Source of the DNA: Flavobacterium kingsejongi | GTDB lineage: Bacteria > Bacteroidota > Bacteroidia > Flavobacteriales > Flavobacteriaceae | Direction of reading: 5' to 3' | Assembly (NCBI RefSeq): GCF_003076475.1 | Contig: NZ_CP020919.1 | Location: forward strand, 2,604,001 to 2,668,000 | Length of the DNA: 64,000 bases | Shown here: in pieces, positions 1-9,756 of the stretch | How positions within the stretch are numbered: the first letter of the stretch is position 1 | Layout of the letters: every line of letters begins with the position of its first letter | Made by a program: the position numbers and the translations under genes | The notes under the pieces: model-generated | What the model was told of the DNA's origin: nothing | The model's database searches: none | What the model saw: only the letters and a program-made list of their open reading frames with translations

Positions 1-1
1 A

Positions 2-1720
2 TCGTTAAACTCATCTAAACTTGTTGCAAACTGTGGTAGCGAGAACGAAATCTCTAAAAAATTAATTGAAATTTTTGAAAAATTAACTAAATACGGAAAA
101 AGTATACTTTTTATTGATGACGTACAGGTATTATTAAACTCCTCAAGTTCGAAATCAAATGCTGTAATCAATATTATAAATACACAATTAACCGAAGGCA
201 ATATTAACATTATTGCCTCAATTGATTCTGATTCTTATAGAAAATCAATTGAAGGAACGACTATAAGTGGAAAATTAGAGAATATTTTCATAGAAGAATT
301 AGAGTATTCTTTACTGCTTGAGTGCTTGAATATTTATAAAGAGAAATTAGAAAAACATTACAAAATAACTATTGAAGAAAAGGTAGTCGAGGAAGCTATT
401 CATTTGTCTAAGCGGTTTTATAAAGAAAAAAAGCTACCCTATGGAGCTATCGATTTATTAGATAGAACTGCTTCTTCGGTAATTGTTTCTAATTCAAATT
501 CATTAGTTGAAATTGTAAAAATAATAGAGCAAATAAAAGAATGTGATCTTACTGATGAAACAAAAATAAACTTACTAAAAAAGCAAATATACAATAGAAT
601 AAGCTGTATTGTTACCAGTAAAATTAATATTGTCGAAAGTTCAAAAAACACCAAAAATGAAGTAGTGACATATGATGATATCGTTAAGTTATCTACTGAT
701 ATTGAAATTATTGCAAAAGAAAAAATTACTGTTGTTACAAAATCTGAGATTTTAGCAGTAGTTTCTAATGCAACAGGAATTCCTTTAGGGAAAATAAGCG
801 CTGGAGAAAAAGAAAAACTTCTAACGATTGAAGACAAATTACAAGAAAGAGTGAAAGGTCAGGCACATGCTATACAAACACTTTCGGAAGCTATTATTGA
901 ATCTCGAAGTGGTTTGAGTAATCCTAAGCAACCTATTGGATCATTCTTTTTCTTAGGACCAACAGGTACTGGAAAAACTGAATTAACTAAATCATTAGCT
1001 GAATTGCTGTTTGATGATGAAGATGCTATGATTAGATTTGATATGTCTGAATTTAAAGAGGAACACTCTGCTGCTTTATTATATGGTGCTCCGCCGGGAT
1101 ATGTGGGTTATGAAGAGGGTGGAATGTTAGTGAACAAAATCCGACAAAAACCCTATTCTGTTGTACTTTTTGACGAAATCGAAAAAGCACATCCGTCCGT
1201 TTATGATGTATTTTTACAAATTATGGATGAAGGAAAGATTCATGACAAATTAGGACGAGAAGGCGACTTTTCTAATGCTATTATTATTTTTACCTCAAAT
1301 ATAGGTAGTCAATGGATTCAGGAGCAAATAGAAAGTGGTTATTTACCCACTTCAAATGAATTAATTGATATTATGAGCAGTCATTTCAGACCTGAATTTT
1401 TAGGACGTCTGACAGAAGTAGTTCCTTTTGCTCCCATAAATAAGGAGATTGCTAAGGCTATTTTTAAATTACATCTTAGTCGCCTGCAGGAACAATTAAT
1501 AAGCATCAAAAATATTTCATTTGACTTATCAGATAGTGCTTTAGAATATTTAACAAATAAAGGATTCTCTAAGAAATATGGAGCTAGACCTATTGCAGGT
1601 ACTGTAAGAACATATCTAAAAAAAACAATTTCAAAGTTAATTATATCAGAAGTTATTCTAGAGAATGAAACAGTTGTTTTGGATATAAAGGGAGATGAAT
1701 TTATTTGGGAAAAGAAATAA
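2..1720 (+). CDS. tssH: TssH/ClpV-type AAA+ ATPase (5' end outside window)
   Basis: ClpB-family ATPase that disassembles the contracted T6SS sheath in the cytoplasm. The frame is open from base 2, so this is the C-terminal 572 residues; family members are about 850 long. The first AAA module is entered near its Walker B (ILFIDD, about residue 34). The second module has Walker A GPTGTGKT (from residue 319), Walker B VVLFDEIEKA (about 386), the RPEFLGRL segment and a C-terminal GARPI sensor-2 motif. A TTG at 326 is not the real start, because the upstream sequence is coding. A TssG-like gene follows after 3 bases, in an operon of T6SSiii genes. Assignment to TssH rather than housekeeping ClpB rests on this context. 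Confidence 0.88.
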   Translation, partial: SLNSSKLVANCGSENEISKKLIEIFEKLTKYGKSILFIDDVQVLLNSSSSKSNAVINIINTQLTEGNINIIASIDSDSYRKSIEGTTISGKLENIFIEELEYSLLLECLNIYKEKLEKHYKITIEEKVVEEAIHLSKRFYKEKKLPYGAIDLLDRTASSVIVSNSNSLVEIVKIIEQIKECDLTDETKINLLKKQIYNRISCIVTSKINIVESSKNTKNEVVTYDDIVKLSTDIEIIAKEKITVVTKSEILAVVSNATGIPLGKISAGEKEKLLTIEDKLQERVKGQAHAIQTLSEAIIESRSGLSNPKQPIGSFFFLGPTGTGKTELTKSLAELLFDDEDAMIRFDMSEFKEEHSAALLYGAPPGYVGYEEGGMLVNKIRQKPYSVVLFDEIEKAHPSVYDVFLQIMDEGKIHDKLGREGDFSNAIIIFTSNIGSQWIQEQIESGYLPTSNELIDIMSSHFRPEFLGRLTEVVPFAPINKEIAKAIFKLHLSRLQEQLISIKNISFDLSDSALEYLTNKGFSKKYGARPIAGTVRTYLKKTISKLIISEVILENETVVLDIKGDEFIWEKK

Positions 1721-1723
1721 GTT

Positions 1724-2629
1724 ATGGAGCAAGATATTACTGTTTTAAAACAACAAGTTAATTTTAATTTGAGAGCCGAAGTTCTTTTTTATGAATTGCA
1801 AAATATTTTAAAAAAAGAAACCCAAGTTTTTGTGAGACACAATGGGATTTCAAAAAGACACAATTCTAGGGATGCAATTGACATCTCTACGATGTTGTAT
1901 CAAGAAGATTCACGAATAACCAAAGAAGCACTTGTCTTACATTTAGCAAAAAACAGCATTTATCACAATTTACCTGAATTACTTTTTCATCCATTGTCAG
2001 TTAGTAATCCAACAATGTCTAACAAAGAGATTGTGGAAGCTGTCAAAGAAAATAAAGAAACTGAAAATGATGTTTTAGATTTTTTCATGCCTTTTGATAA
2101 TGAAATTTTTTCTGCCAATTCGGACGCTACGATAAGAAGCCTTCACTTATTTGATGATAAGATTGATTTGTTTTTAACTATAGTAGATGAGTTAGTAGCT
2201 ATCGAATTTGAATTGACAGCAATCCAAAAAAAGAATTTATTTATCTATTTATGTGAATCTGAAAAGTTAAAAGAAAACCTTCCAGAATTAGAAAAAGTTT
2301 TAGAAATGCTATTAGGCAATGCAGTAAAATTGAAATACAAAAAACATGTCTTTACAACGTCTCCCTTTCTAAAACTAAGCGCAGGTATTTTGGGTTTTAA
2401 TTTAGGCCTATGCGGAGCTGTAGAAAGTGAAATAGATGATGTAGAAGTTGCCTTGTATTTTGATGGAAATATTAATTATTCCATTTTACAGTATAAGATG
2501 ACACTTACCCGTAAAGTGCTGGAATATTTTATTATTAGTAATAGAAAAATTGATATTGTATTTTTTAATAACTATCAGTTTGGAATAAAACTAAACGAAA
2601 ACTATTTAGGTATTAATACCATTTTATAA
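1724..2629 (+). CDS. tssG: TssG-like T6SS baseplate protein
   Basis: 301 residues, soluble, with no signal peptide or membrane helix. Length and position, directly after tssH and before tssN, fit the TssG baseplate subunit. The C-terminus ENYLGINTIL resembles the LG-x-NT-x-L ending of TssG proteins. The middle segment LGFNLGLCGAVESEIDDVEVAL resembles the TssG core that precedes the GP53-like part; this is split here only for description. TssG would join TssF and TssE/K in the wedge that holds the VgrG spike. The divergence of Bacteroidota T6SSiii proteins makes the call an inference from context plus weak motif likeness. It could be another T6SSiii-specific protein. Confidence 0.6.
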   Translation: MEQDITVLKQQVNFNLRAEVLFYELQNILKKETQVFVRHNGISKRHNSRDAIDISTMLYQEDSRITKEALVLHLAKNSIYHNLPELLFHPLSVSNPTMSNKEIVEAVKENKETENDVLDFFMPFDNEIFSANSDATIRSLHLFDDKIDLFLTIVDELVAIEFELTAIQKKNLFIYLCESEKLKENLPELEKVLEMLLGNAVKLKYKKHVFTTSPFLKLSAGILGFNLGLCGAVESEIDDVEVALYFDGNINYSILQYKMTLTRKVLEYFIISNRKIDIVFFNNYQFGIKLNENYLGINTIL

Positions 2630-2661
2630 TTTTTAACGACAATAAAGAGATACATTAACTT

Positions 2662-3549
2662 ATGAATACAATTCTGCCATTTTTTTTAAAATTCTTATTA
2701 GCACCGTTTCTAATACTGATTATTACGCTCATTATGAGTCAGTTTTCCAGTATAAAAATCAATATAAAATCGGCTATAATATTTGTTTTATGTTTTTCGC
2801 TTATAGCAGCTTTACCCTGTTTATTTGCTTTTTTTAATAATGAGTTTATTTGGTTAGGCTTGCTTTTTTCTGTTTTATATTATTTAATTATTGGGATTAG
2901 TTTATTGTATTTCATGGATACAGCCTTGTTCCAAAATATAGGTGTTAAAAATAGTGCCGCTGCTAAATTTTCTCTTTTTTTAATTGTAACGATTCTATCT
3001 TCTTGGATATATTATTTGGTGTTTAACTACATTGCCATATCAAATTATGCCCAGATAAGTATGCTTAATATTCTTTGGTTATTTGCACCAATTTTTTTCA
3101 AAGAATCAAAGAAAAACTATTTACAAATTCCTGATCCATTTTATGAATATTGGAGAGTTGGTAAAGAACGAAAAGACATAGAATACTGGGATAATATTGA
3201 TAAATTTCGCTTAATGCAAGTATCTATACATATAAAGAAAAAAGTAAATGCTGAATTCTTTTCAAAATTTGATGTAAAAATCGCTCAGGATGTTAATCTG
3301 GGGAGCTGGTTTGATAAGTTTATTGAGGATCAAAATTACAGGTTTCCAAATGATGCTATCGAATCAAGTGCGGAAAATGAAGATGCTGGCTGGATTTTTT
3401 ATACTGCCAAATACTTCACTTTCCCATTATTTATCAGGAATCTGAGTCCTCATCAGACCATCTCTGAAAGTAAATTAAATAATAAACAAACCATTTTTGC
3501 TAAAAGAGTTGCTTTGAATAAACTAGAAAAAGAATTGGAAGAGATATGA
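2662..3549 (+). CDS. tssN: TssN, T6SSiii inner-membrane protein
   Basis: 295 residues. The N-terminal half has four to five hydrophobic segments (about residues 5-25, 33-55, 60-85, 100-125 and 135-150). The rest is a soluble C-terminal domain (about 155-295) that should face the cytoplasm. This layout is that of TssN, the membrane protein specific to Bacteroidota T6SSiii, which replaces the TssJLM trans-envelope complex together with TssO, TssP, TssQ and TssR. The stop overlaps the next ATG by 4 bases, indicating one operon. Family recognised from architecture and neighbourhood, not from a catalytic motif. Confidence 0.72.
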   Translation: MNTILPFFLKFLLAPFLILIITLIMSQFSSIKINIKSAIIFVLCFSLIAALPCLFAFFNNEFIWLGLLFSVLYYLIIGISLLYFMDTALFQNIGVKNSAAAKFSLFLIVTILSSWIYYLVFNYIAISNYAQISMLNILWLFAPIFFKESKKNYLQIPDPFYEYWRVGKERKDIEYWDNIDKFRLMQVSIHIKKKVNAEFFSKFDVKIAQDVNLGSWFDKFIEDQNYRFPNDAIESSAENEDAGWIFYTAKYFTFPLFIRNLSPHQTISESKLNNKQTIFAKRVALNKLEKELEEI

Positions 3550-3842
3550 CAGATTACACATTCGAAAACCGCATAATTAGTTCAATTCAAAAAGCAAAAG
3601 AAAAATCAGAAATAGAACTTAAATTTTCAACTCACGATAAGCTTTATAATGTCTTAAAAAATATATTGAACTTAGAATTAGAAAGGGTTAATTGTTTCCA
3701 TTTATGTAGGATGGACTCTTTTAGCAATTGATATTATTGAAGTACTTATTGAATATTCGGAAGAGAATAACAATAAAGGTGGTTTTGGCAGAGGATTTGG
3801 AGGAGGTAGTTTTAGCGGAGGAGGCGCTGGAGGAAGATGGTA
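3546..3842 (+). pseudogene. Frameshifted small membrane protein with Gly-rich tail
   Basis: The ATG frame starting at 3546 stops at 3731 after 61 codons. The +1 frame then continues with a hydrophobic helix (GLIVSIYVGWTLLAIDIIEV) and a glycine-rich end (GFGRGFGGGSFSGGGAGGRW) up to TAA at 3842. One indel near 3693-3700 (gaaaggg tract) would restore a protein of about 98 residues. The FGGGSFSGGGAGGRW tail resembles the tail of TPM-domain (YgcG-like) proteins, although no TPM domain is present. It sits between tssN and a DUF1493 gene, overlapping both by a few bases, so it was an operon member. It could be a sequencing error rather than a true mutation. Role unknown. Confidence 0.6.
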
Positions 3843-4142
3843 AATTATATGCTATTATATAAATTCTTAAATGAAGAAACAGGAAAAATAATAAATGATA
3901 CTTCTCCTAATTGGAAAATTGAAAAAGACTTGGGAATTTATGGAGATGAGGCAGAAGACTTTATAATTCGGTTTTCAAATAGATTTAATGTAGATATAAG
4001 CAATTTTAATTTTAAAGAACATTTTAATTCCGAAATAGATAGTATAAGCCTTTTTATAGTTAATCTTTTCTATAAAAAAGAAAAAAATGAACTTACAATA
4101 AACGATTTAAAAAAGGCTGTGAAAAACGGCAAATTAGAATAA
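3837..4142 (+). CDS. DUF1493 family acyl-carrier-like protein
   Basis: 101 residues. The segment WKIEKDLGIYGDEAEDFI (about residues 26-43) followed by F-x-V-D and a C-terminal TINDLKKAVKNG is the DUF1493 signature. That family folds like an acyl-carrier protein but lacks the DSL phosphopantetheine site, and none is visible here. The start overlaps the end of the preceding broken frame by 6 bases. It lies inside the T6SS operon between tssN and tssK; DUF1493 genes are scattered in genomes and have no established T6SS role. A second Met at residue 5 is an alternative start. Confidence 0.7.
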   Translation: MVNYMLLYKFLNEETGKIINDTSPNWKIEKDLGIYGDEAEDFIIRFSNRFNVDISNFNFKEHFNSEIDSISLFIVNLFYKKEKNELTINDLKKAVKNGKLE

Positions 4143-4158
4143 AAATAACCCAGCAATT

Positions 4159-5295
4159 ATGAAATCAAACATACATTTACCAATTAACTGGACAGATGGT
4201 GTAAAACTAACCAAAGACCATTTTATCGATAATTATTTCAACTTTATAACAATTGTGAGTGATTATAATAAAGTGCATTTAAATAATTTTAACTATGGTT
4301 GTACCCAAACAGCAAGTGATAAATCAATAGATATTGACATAAAAATTGAAGCAGGCCAGCTAGTTGCCTACTTGAGAAAATGTGAGTTAATTGCAAAAAA
4401 TGGACATTTAATTTCTTTTAACCAAGAGTTATACGGTACAAACCTGCCTGAAGCAAAAATTAATGCAAATGACCTAGATAGAAATTCTTTTGAATTTTAT
4501 TATGTAATTGTTTCTATAAATCCATACGACTTAATTCCTGTGGGTATTCCTAATCCGAACATGATTCCACTGCATCACCCACATGTACTTCCGGAAATAA
4601 AATTACATATTGTCAACAAAAAGGAAGTAAATGATAATTTTTTAGAGGGTTACTTTTTGATTGTTAAAAAAATAGCATTCCAAAATGGAACTTTCATTGA
4701 AGATAATAAATATATAGCTCCTGTTGTAAAAGCAAAAAATAATGAAATTCTAAATCAATTTATTACTAGAATAAATAATGAATTATATCTGTTAAATGAT
4801 TTTTCAATAAAAATTCATAAAAAAAATAATCAAAGCTCAGCTAATAATAAACTTGTAAGTAACACTTTTAGCTTGTGTAGTACGATAATTAATTATTACG
4901 GAGAACAATGCTTTTATCTTAAAAACATTGCTTCTGAAGAACCTCCTGTTTATATGTTTGATAAAATAATTGTTCTGGCCAATCATCTGCTTTCTTCATT
5001 AACACTCATGGATGATAAAGAGAAAGAGACGCTATTACAATATTACTATGAATGGATTGATGTGAAACCATCAGAATTACTCAGTGTATTATTTGAAGCA
5101 AAAAGTGCCGTTTATGACCATAATGATATTTCAGAAACACTTGACAAACTAAATCAATTCCTTAGCGTTTTAAAACGTCTATGGCAAAAATTAAGCGAGT
5201 TGGAATATATTGGAATCAGAAAAGAAAATATTGTAATAAGTGAAGAAACTAAGACTGTAACTCCAAGAAGTAATACTTGGTCAATACTAGATTAA
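4159..5295 (+). CDS. tssK: TssK, T6SS baseplate subunit
   Basis: 378 residues, cytoplasmic. The N-terminus LPINWTDGVKLTKDHF matches the TssK opening (W-x-x-G-x-x-L-x-x-x-HF), and a HPHVLPEIKLH segment sits near residue 135. TssK links the baseplate to the trans-envelope complex and to the TssFGE wedge. The C-terminal domain (about residues 260-370), predominantly helical, would contact the membrane complex. The neighbouring genes encode T6SSiii membrane proteins, which fits this bridging role. Shorter than proteobacterial TssK (about 440-450). Confidence 0.78.
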   Translation: MKSNIHLPINWTDGVKLTKDHFIDNYFNFITIVSDYNKVHLNNFNYGCTQTASDKSIDIDIKIEAGQLVAYLRKCELIAKNGHLISFNQELYGTNLPEAKINANDLDRNSFEFYYVIVSINPYDLIPVGIPNPNMIPLHHPHVLPEIKLHIVNKKEVNDNFLEGYFLIVKKIAFQNGTFIEDNKYIAPVVKAKNNEILNQFITRINNELYLLNDFSIKIHKKNNQSSANNKLVSNTFSLCSTIINYYGEQCFYLKNIASEEPPVYMFDKIIVLANHLLSSLTLMDDKEKETLLQYYYEWIDVKPSELLSVLFEAKSAVYDHNDISETLDKLNQFLSVLKRLWQKLSELEYIGIRKENIVISEETKTVTPRSNTWSILD

Positions 5296-5309
5296 TATAA
5301 TACAATACT

Positions 5310-5801
5310 ATGAAACCACTAAATCATATTAAAATAAATGCTAAAAAACGTAAGTTTTACAGTATGTTTTTTTTAAGTTCCTTTTTTATTTTTGGTTGCC
5401 TGTATATTACACTAACAACTGCGAATAAAGGAGTTGCCGAACTAGAGCAAAAAAACAAATACTACAATGATATTGCAGTAAAGCAAGGAGAGATGAACTT
5501 ACTTTTAAATGAAATCTTAATTGAAATCAATGATTTAAGATTTAAAGACAGGACACTGAACGAACGTAAAAATCTTCAATCGTTAATCAATGAGAAAAGA
5601 TTTACAATCAATAATGAAATTCAAAAATCAAAGACTGATTTGACAAATTCCTTTAGTTTGTACGAAGAATTTTTAGTAGAACTACAGAAAGCACAAACTA
5701 AAATTGATGTTTTGAAGGAGGTTGAGACAAGTTATGATATAAATAAAATTCAGCTTGAAAAGTGTATAGCAAAACACGATCAGGAAAATAAAAAAAAATA
5801 A
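5310..5801 (+). CDS. Single-pass membrane coiled-coil protein (TssO/TssQ type)
   Basis: 163 residues. One transmembrane helix (about 13-35, FYSMFFLSSFFIFGCLYITL) after a short basic cytoplasmic tail (KKRK) is followed by a long charged helical segment (about 40-150) likely to form a periplasmic coiled coil. No lipobox is visible. By size, topology and position after tssK it corresponds to one of the small T6SSiii envelope proteins, TssO or TssQ; I cannot decide which from the sequence. The next gene follows after 10 bases. Confidence 0.6.
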   Translation: MKPLNHIKINAKKRKFYSMFFLSSFFIFGCLYITLTTANKGVAELEQKNKYYNDIAVKQGEMNLLLNEILIEINDLRFKDRTLNERKNLQSLINEKRFTINNEIQKSKTDLTNSFSLYEEFLVELQKAQTKIDVLKEVETSYDINKIQLEKCIAKHDQENKKK

Positions 5802-5811
5802 TCCCATAATC

Positions 5812-6282
5812 ATGAAAAAAGCAATAGAATTTGATGAAACATATTGGAAAAAATTAAAATTCAATTTATTATTTGTCATTAGTGCTTGTATTATTTACAT
5901 CTGTGTTACAAAGTTTTTATTAAAAACACCCAATTTTAATAATACAGATATGCTCAGTAGAATAAATGAGTATGAAAAAATGCAAGAGATTAAAGCAGAT
6001 TATGCTGATAAGTCAAAATTAATTTTCAAGACTATTGACACTATAAAATATGATATTAATCAGGTCCAGCGAATAGATGAAGTTAAGAGAAATATATCAG
6101 AATACAAACAATTATATAAAGATCATGAATTCCATTCGTCTTATAATTTTTGCCTAATTGGCGGAAATTTACTGAATGTTTTTTTAGAACTGAACCTAGA
6201 ACAAAGTACCGTTAAAAAGAATGACATCCTAATAGAGAGAAGTCTTAACGAATGTAAAGCAAATTTTAAAAATGAATATTAA
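5812..6282 (+). CDS. Single-pass membrane protein (TssO/TssQ type)
   Basis: 156 residues. One membrane helix (about 17-37, NLLFVISACIIYICVTKFLL) and a periplasmic, mostly helical domain with several Lys/Glu stretches and two cysteines. It pairs with the preceding gene in size and topology, so the two are probably TssO and TssQ of the T6SSiii trans-envelope complex. The end overlaps the following PKD gene by 11 bases, which suggests coupled translation. The exact family is inferred from gene order only. Confidence 0.58.
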   Translation: MKKAIEFDETYWKKLKFNLLFVISACIIYICVTKFLLKTPNFNNTDMLSRINEYEKMQEIKADYADKSKLIFKTIDTIKYDINQVQRIDEVKRNISEYKQLYKDHEFHSSYNFCLIGGNLLNVFLELNLEQSTVKKNDILIERSLNECKANFKNEY

Positions 6283-7207
6283 AAATAAAACAGTAGTTAT
6301 CATTTTGCTATGCATTGCGGTAAGTTTAATCATAATAGCATTATTATTTCCTTTTAATAAAAAATTGAGTAATCTTGATTTTTCAATATTGGATAAGAAC
6401 GATAATCATCAATACGAATTAAATGAAAAATTATCTTTTAAAATAAATGACAGTACTTTGTTATCTGATAAAAAAGCTGTTTGGTATTTTGGTAACGGTG
6501 ATTCAATTGTCAGTAAGGAAAATGTAGATTACACCTATAAAAAAGCTGGCAAGTATTTAGTAACATTACGAATTAATAATAAATTCGATTTTTCTAAACA
6601 AATAAATATTGTAAATGGAAGAACTTTGACAGCAAAAGATTCTATACCAAAAATATTTTGCGCGGCATTTGGCTATGTAGGAGAAGAAATTGTTTTCACA
6701 GGATATTCCCCCAGTTCTAATAATTGGTATTGGGAATTTGGTGAAACAGGAACTATTGATTCTTATGAAAAACAAGCTATTTATGTTTTCACTTCACCTG
6801 GTATTTATACGATAAAACTAGAAACCGAAAAAACTAAATATCCGATAACTAAAGAAATTGAGATTTTTCAACTTTACGAACCATTTAAAGAACCGGAAGT
6901 TATTGACTCCGCAGGTATTGTATTGAATGATATAAAAAAACGATTGCAAATCATTGCTAATTTAGGGGCAAGAGATACTAGAGCTTACAAGGCTCAGGTT
7001 AATTACTTGAAAAATAAATACATCTGCAGTGACCTTTCTGATGTAGTTGTTGTAGTTAACGAAGAAAAATACAATGACTTTTTAAGTTATTGCCAAGGAC
7101 TTCATTATTTAGACGGCAATGCTACTATTATTCAAGAAGTAAAACTGGATACTATTAAATGTTTTAGGCAGATAAATATTACCCAGAAAACTAATAAAAC
7201 AAAGTAA
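6272..7207 (+). CDS. tssP: PKD-domain T6SS envelope protein (TssP type)
   Basis: 311 residues: an N-terminal membrane anchor (about 8-29) followed by two PKD-like beta-sandwich repeats. Repeat 1 is near 45-110 (WYFGNGDS ... YTYKKAGKYLVTLRI) and repeat 2 near 130-190 (WYWEFGETGT ... YVFTSPGIYTIKLE). The W-x-F-G-x-G-x and Y-x-x-x-G-x-Y-x-V signatures are clear. A helical C-terminus follows. In T6SSiii loci the PKD protein is part of the periplasmic TssN-TssR complex. The name TssP is from context; the PKD folds are seen directly. Confidence 0.68.
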   Translation: MNIKNKTVVIILLCIAVSLIIIALLFPFNKKLSNLDFSILDKNDNHQYELNEKLSFKINDSTLLSDKKAVWYFGNGDSIVSKENVDYTYKKAGKYLVTLRINNKFDFSKQINIVNGRTLTAKDSIPKIFCAAFGYVGEEIVFTGYSPSSNNWYWEFGETGTIDSYEKQAIYVFTSPGIYTIKLETEKTKYPITKEIEIFQLYEPFKEPEVIDSAGIVLNDIKKRLQIIANLGARDTRAYKAQVNYLKNKYICSDLSDVVVVVNEEKYNDFLSYCQGLHYLDGNATIIQEVKLDTIKCFRQINITQKTNKTK

Positions 7208-7210
7208 TAT

Positions 7211-9538
7211 ATGAAAATTAGCAATTTATGTCAATCCCTTTTTATGATTCACTTTTTGTTGTTTGCAAATGTTGTTTTTTCACAAGTAAAAAATAGTACT
7301 CACATTATTAAAAAAAGAGAGAAAACAGTAAACACATATGATAATCAATCGCAAAAGGAGAGGGGGGTGGCAGAGCTTAAATTAGTTTTTTCTGATAGAG
7401 ACGACAATAATATTTACGAGGAACCTTATGGGGCTAAAGTAAGTAGCATTGCAACTATTTTATCCCCAATGTATGTCATTGATGAGGATAAAAATTATTA
7501 TAAAGTTGTAGTTGCTGATAAAAAGATGGTTGGCAAACCCAAAGGAATTCTAGCAGTTTTAAGAAGTGAAAAAAATCATTTTTCCAATAAGAAAGAAGTA
7601 CAATACTTAGGCTGGATTAAAAAAGATAATGTGATTGAATACAGCAGGGCAATTCAAAACCAAGACAATTTAAAGTACGTTAAATATTTTGTAGCTTGTA
7701 ATGAAGTGGGCAATTTGTTTGCTAGTGCTAAAAATGTTAAAAAAGACACATTGCTGTTAAAAAATGACCCTAATTTAGAGTCATTAGCCCATAAAAATAT
7801 TAAACTAAATGATTTTGTGTACGTATATAAAATAAATACAACCACTAAATCAGCATTTGTGTCCAATTTTGATGATATTATGACAAAGGATACTGCCAAT
7901 TTTAAATATGGCTGGGTTCCTTTACAATATTTAAATCCGCTAGAGGACAATATGGTTATAAAACTAAGTCCGTCTGAGAAACTGGAGTTTTCTTTAGGAA
8001 AAGTTAGTTTTCAAGCTGACGAACTTTATAAAAACACTTTGTTTTTAAATGAAAATCAATCTAGTCAGCCCATAACCTTTGAGAATCCCAATAAGATTTT
8101 GTTACCAATAAATATATGGAATCACGATAAAAACAAAATTACAAATCTAAAAGGTGATGATCTTTCGATAAAAAAAATGGAACAGATTGCTTCTCAATAC
8201 AAGAATATAAACTTTTATTTTATATTTGAGAATAATAACTTGACAAAACAGCATTTAAAAAAGACACTTTCGTCATTACAAAGTCTAAAATTAACCACTA
8301 GTAATGATGCTTATGCAAATTACAATTTTACTTACTCTTTTATTGCAAAAGGAAGGTATGAAAGTTATTATCTGATAAAATCACCTTCTTTTTCGAAGTG
8401 GTTTGATTTGATCGAAAAAAGTATCAAAACACCTAATGAGATTAACAAGGAAAATATTTTACCAAATAACAATAGTGATATTACTCAGTTCTTAAGTTCT
8501 GATGCTAATTTCGAAAATAACTTTTTTATTTTGGCAGGTGCCAATAGCGCTATAAATACCACTTTACCATCTAGTTTCAATATAATGGCTACAAACAATG
8601 CTAAGTTATTATTCATTCTTTTTGGAAATGAGAACACAAGCGATAATCAGGATTTTATTCTGCAAAGTAAAATGTATTTAAACGAAGCAAGTAATGCAAA
8701 TAAAAGTAATATAAAAAACTATTATGTAGACCCAAAACTAATCACAAAAAACGATGAGTTTATTTATGATGGAGAATTTGATAATGACTACATCTATGAC
8801 GCGCCTTTAAGAAGCAATTTCAATGGAGGGATTCTATTCCCCAAATTAAATGGGGAACTTAGTGCGGAAACTATTAACAAAGCTATTGACAGTGTTATTG
8901 GTAAAACGATAAAAACGAATAATACGTTATTAAAATCATTAACGGAGTATAAAAAAGAATTTAGTTTTTTGAGGAGCCAACCAAGTAGAACAATAAATAA
9001 TCTGATACAAAATTTGCCGCAAAAGGACAGTATAGATACTACTATACCTAAAAATTATAAAAGCGAGACATTTGTAATTAATGCAAAAGATACTCTTAGC
9101 TCTAGTTTAGAAGATAAAATACACCTTTTACTCACAGCAAATGAAATAAAGCAACTTATAGAAAATTACAGGGAGTTAATTAGCAAAGAGTATACAAACG
9201 AGAATATCGATAAAGTCGAAATTTTTAGCTTTAAAAAGAGCTGTAAGATACTGGCTAAAAATATAAAAAAAACAGAAAGGTTTAGATCTAAAAGTTCATT
9301 GGCTGATTTACTGTACTTCAAAACTAGAGTTTTTGTCAACAACCCTGAGTTACATGCCCTGAGGATAAAAGACATTAGAAAGTTTAAGAAAAAGCCGCAG
9401 GAATTTAGATTACTTTTTACTGCTTTAAACGCTAAGCTTGAAGTTTTAGAAAAAATGCAACGAAACGATACTTTTGAGGTATTTAATGAGGAGTCCCAGA
9501 CTAAATATTACTATATACCTAAAAAATTGCTACTATAA
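7211..9538 (+). CDS. tssR: TssR, T6SSiii periplasmic/outer-membrane component
   Basis: 775 residues with a Sec signal peptide (hydrophobic stretch about 8-25 ending VVFSQ). The mature protein has an N-terminal beta-rich region with SH3-like character (about 50-240), then a large central region (about 330-520) and a charged helical C-terminus. Large size, export signal and position as the last gene of the TssK-O-P series fit TssR, the large subunit specific to Bacteroidota T6SS. No catalytic motif is visible. It starts 3 bases after the PKD gene stop. Confidence 0.72.
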   Translation: MKISNLCQSLFMIHFLLFANVVFSQVKNSTHIIKKREKTVNTYDNQSQKERGVAELKLVFSDRDDNNIYEEPYGAKVSSIATILSPMYVIDEDKNYYKVVVADKKMVGKPKGILAVLRSEKNHFSNKKEVQYLGWIKKDNVIEYSRAIQNQDNLKYVKYFVACNEVGNLFASAKNVKKDTLLLKNDPNLESLAHKNIKLNDFVYVYKINTTTKSAFVSNFDDIMTKDTANFKYGWVPLQYLNPLEDNMVIKLSPSEKLEFSLGKVSFQADELYKNTLFLNENQSSQPITFENPNKILLPINIWNHDKNKITNLKGDDLSIKKMEQIASQYKNINFYFIFENNNLTKQHLKKTLSSLQSLKLTTSNDAYANYNFTYSFIAKGRYESYYLIKSPSFSKWFDLIEKSIKTPNEINKENILPNNNSDITQFLSSDANFENNFFILAGANSAINTTLPSSFNIMATNNAKLLFILFGNENTSDNQDFILQSKMYLNEASNANKSNIKNYYVDPKLITKNDEFIYDGEFDNDYIYDAPLRSNFNGGILFPKLNGELSAETINKAIDSVIGKTIKTNNTLLKSLTEYKKEFSFLRSQPSRTINNLIQNLPQKDSIDTTIPKNYKSETFVINAKDTLSSSLEDKIHLLLTANEIKQLIENYRELISKEYTNENIDKVEIFSFKKSCKILAKNIKKTERFRSKSSLADLLYFKTRVFVNNPELHALRIKDIRKFKKKPQEFRLLFTALNAKLEVLEKMQRNDTFEVFNEESQTKYYYIPKKLLL

Positions 9539-9756
9539 CTATGGAGATAAAAAATACAATAGAAATGGCAAAACCTTTACATGAAATAATTTTAGAGTTA
9601 TTTTATTTTGAAAGTAAAGAAAAACCTTGTGAACTGACTAAAAAAGAAATTTTATGGAGACTAAAAGATCCTAAAATCACAGAGTATCAAATGGAAGAAG
9701 TGGACATGCTAACTTAGCCTGCATTGAAAGTTAAGAAATAATCTTAATTTTAATCT

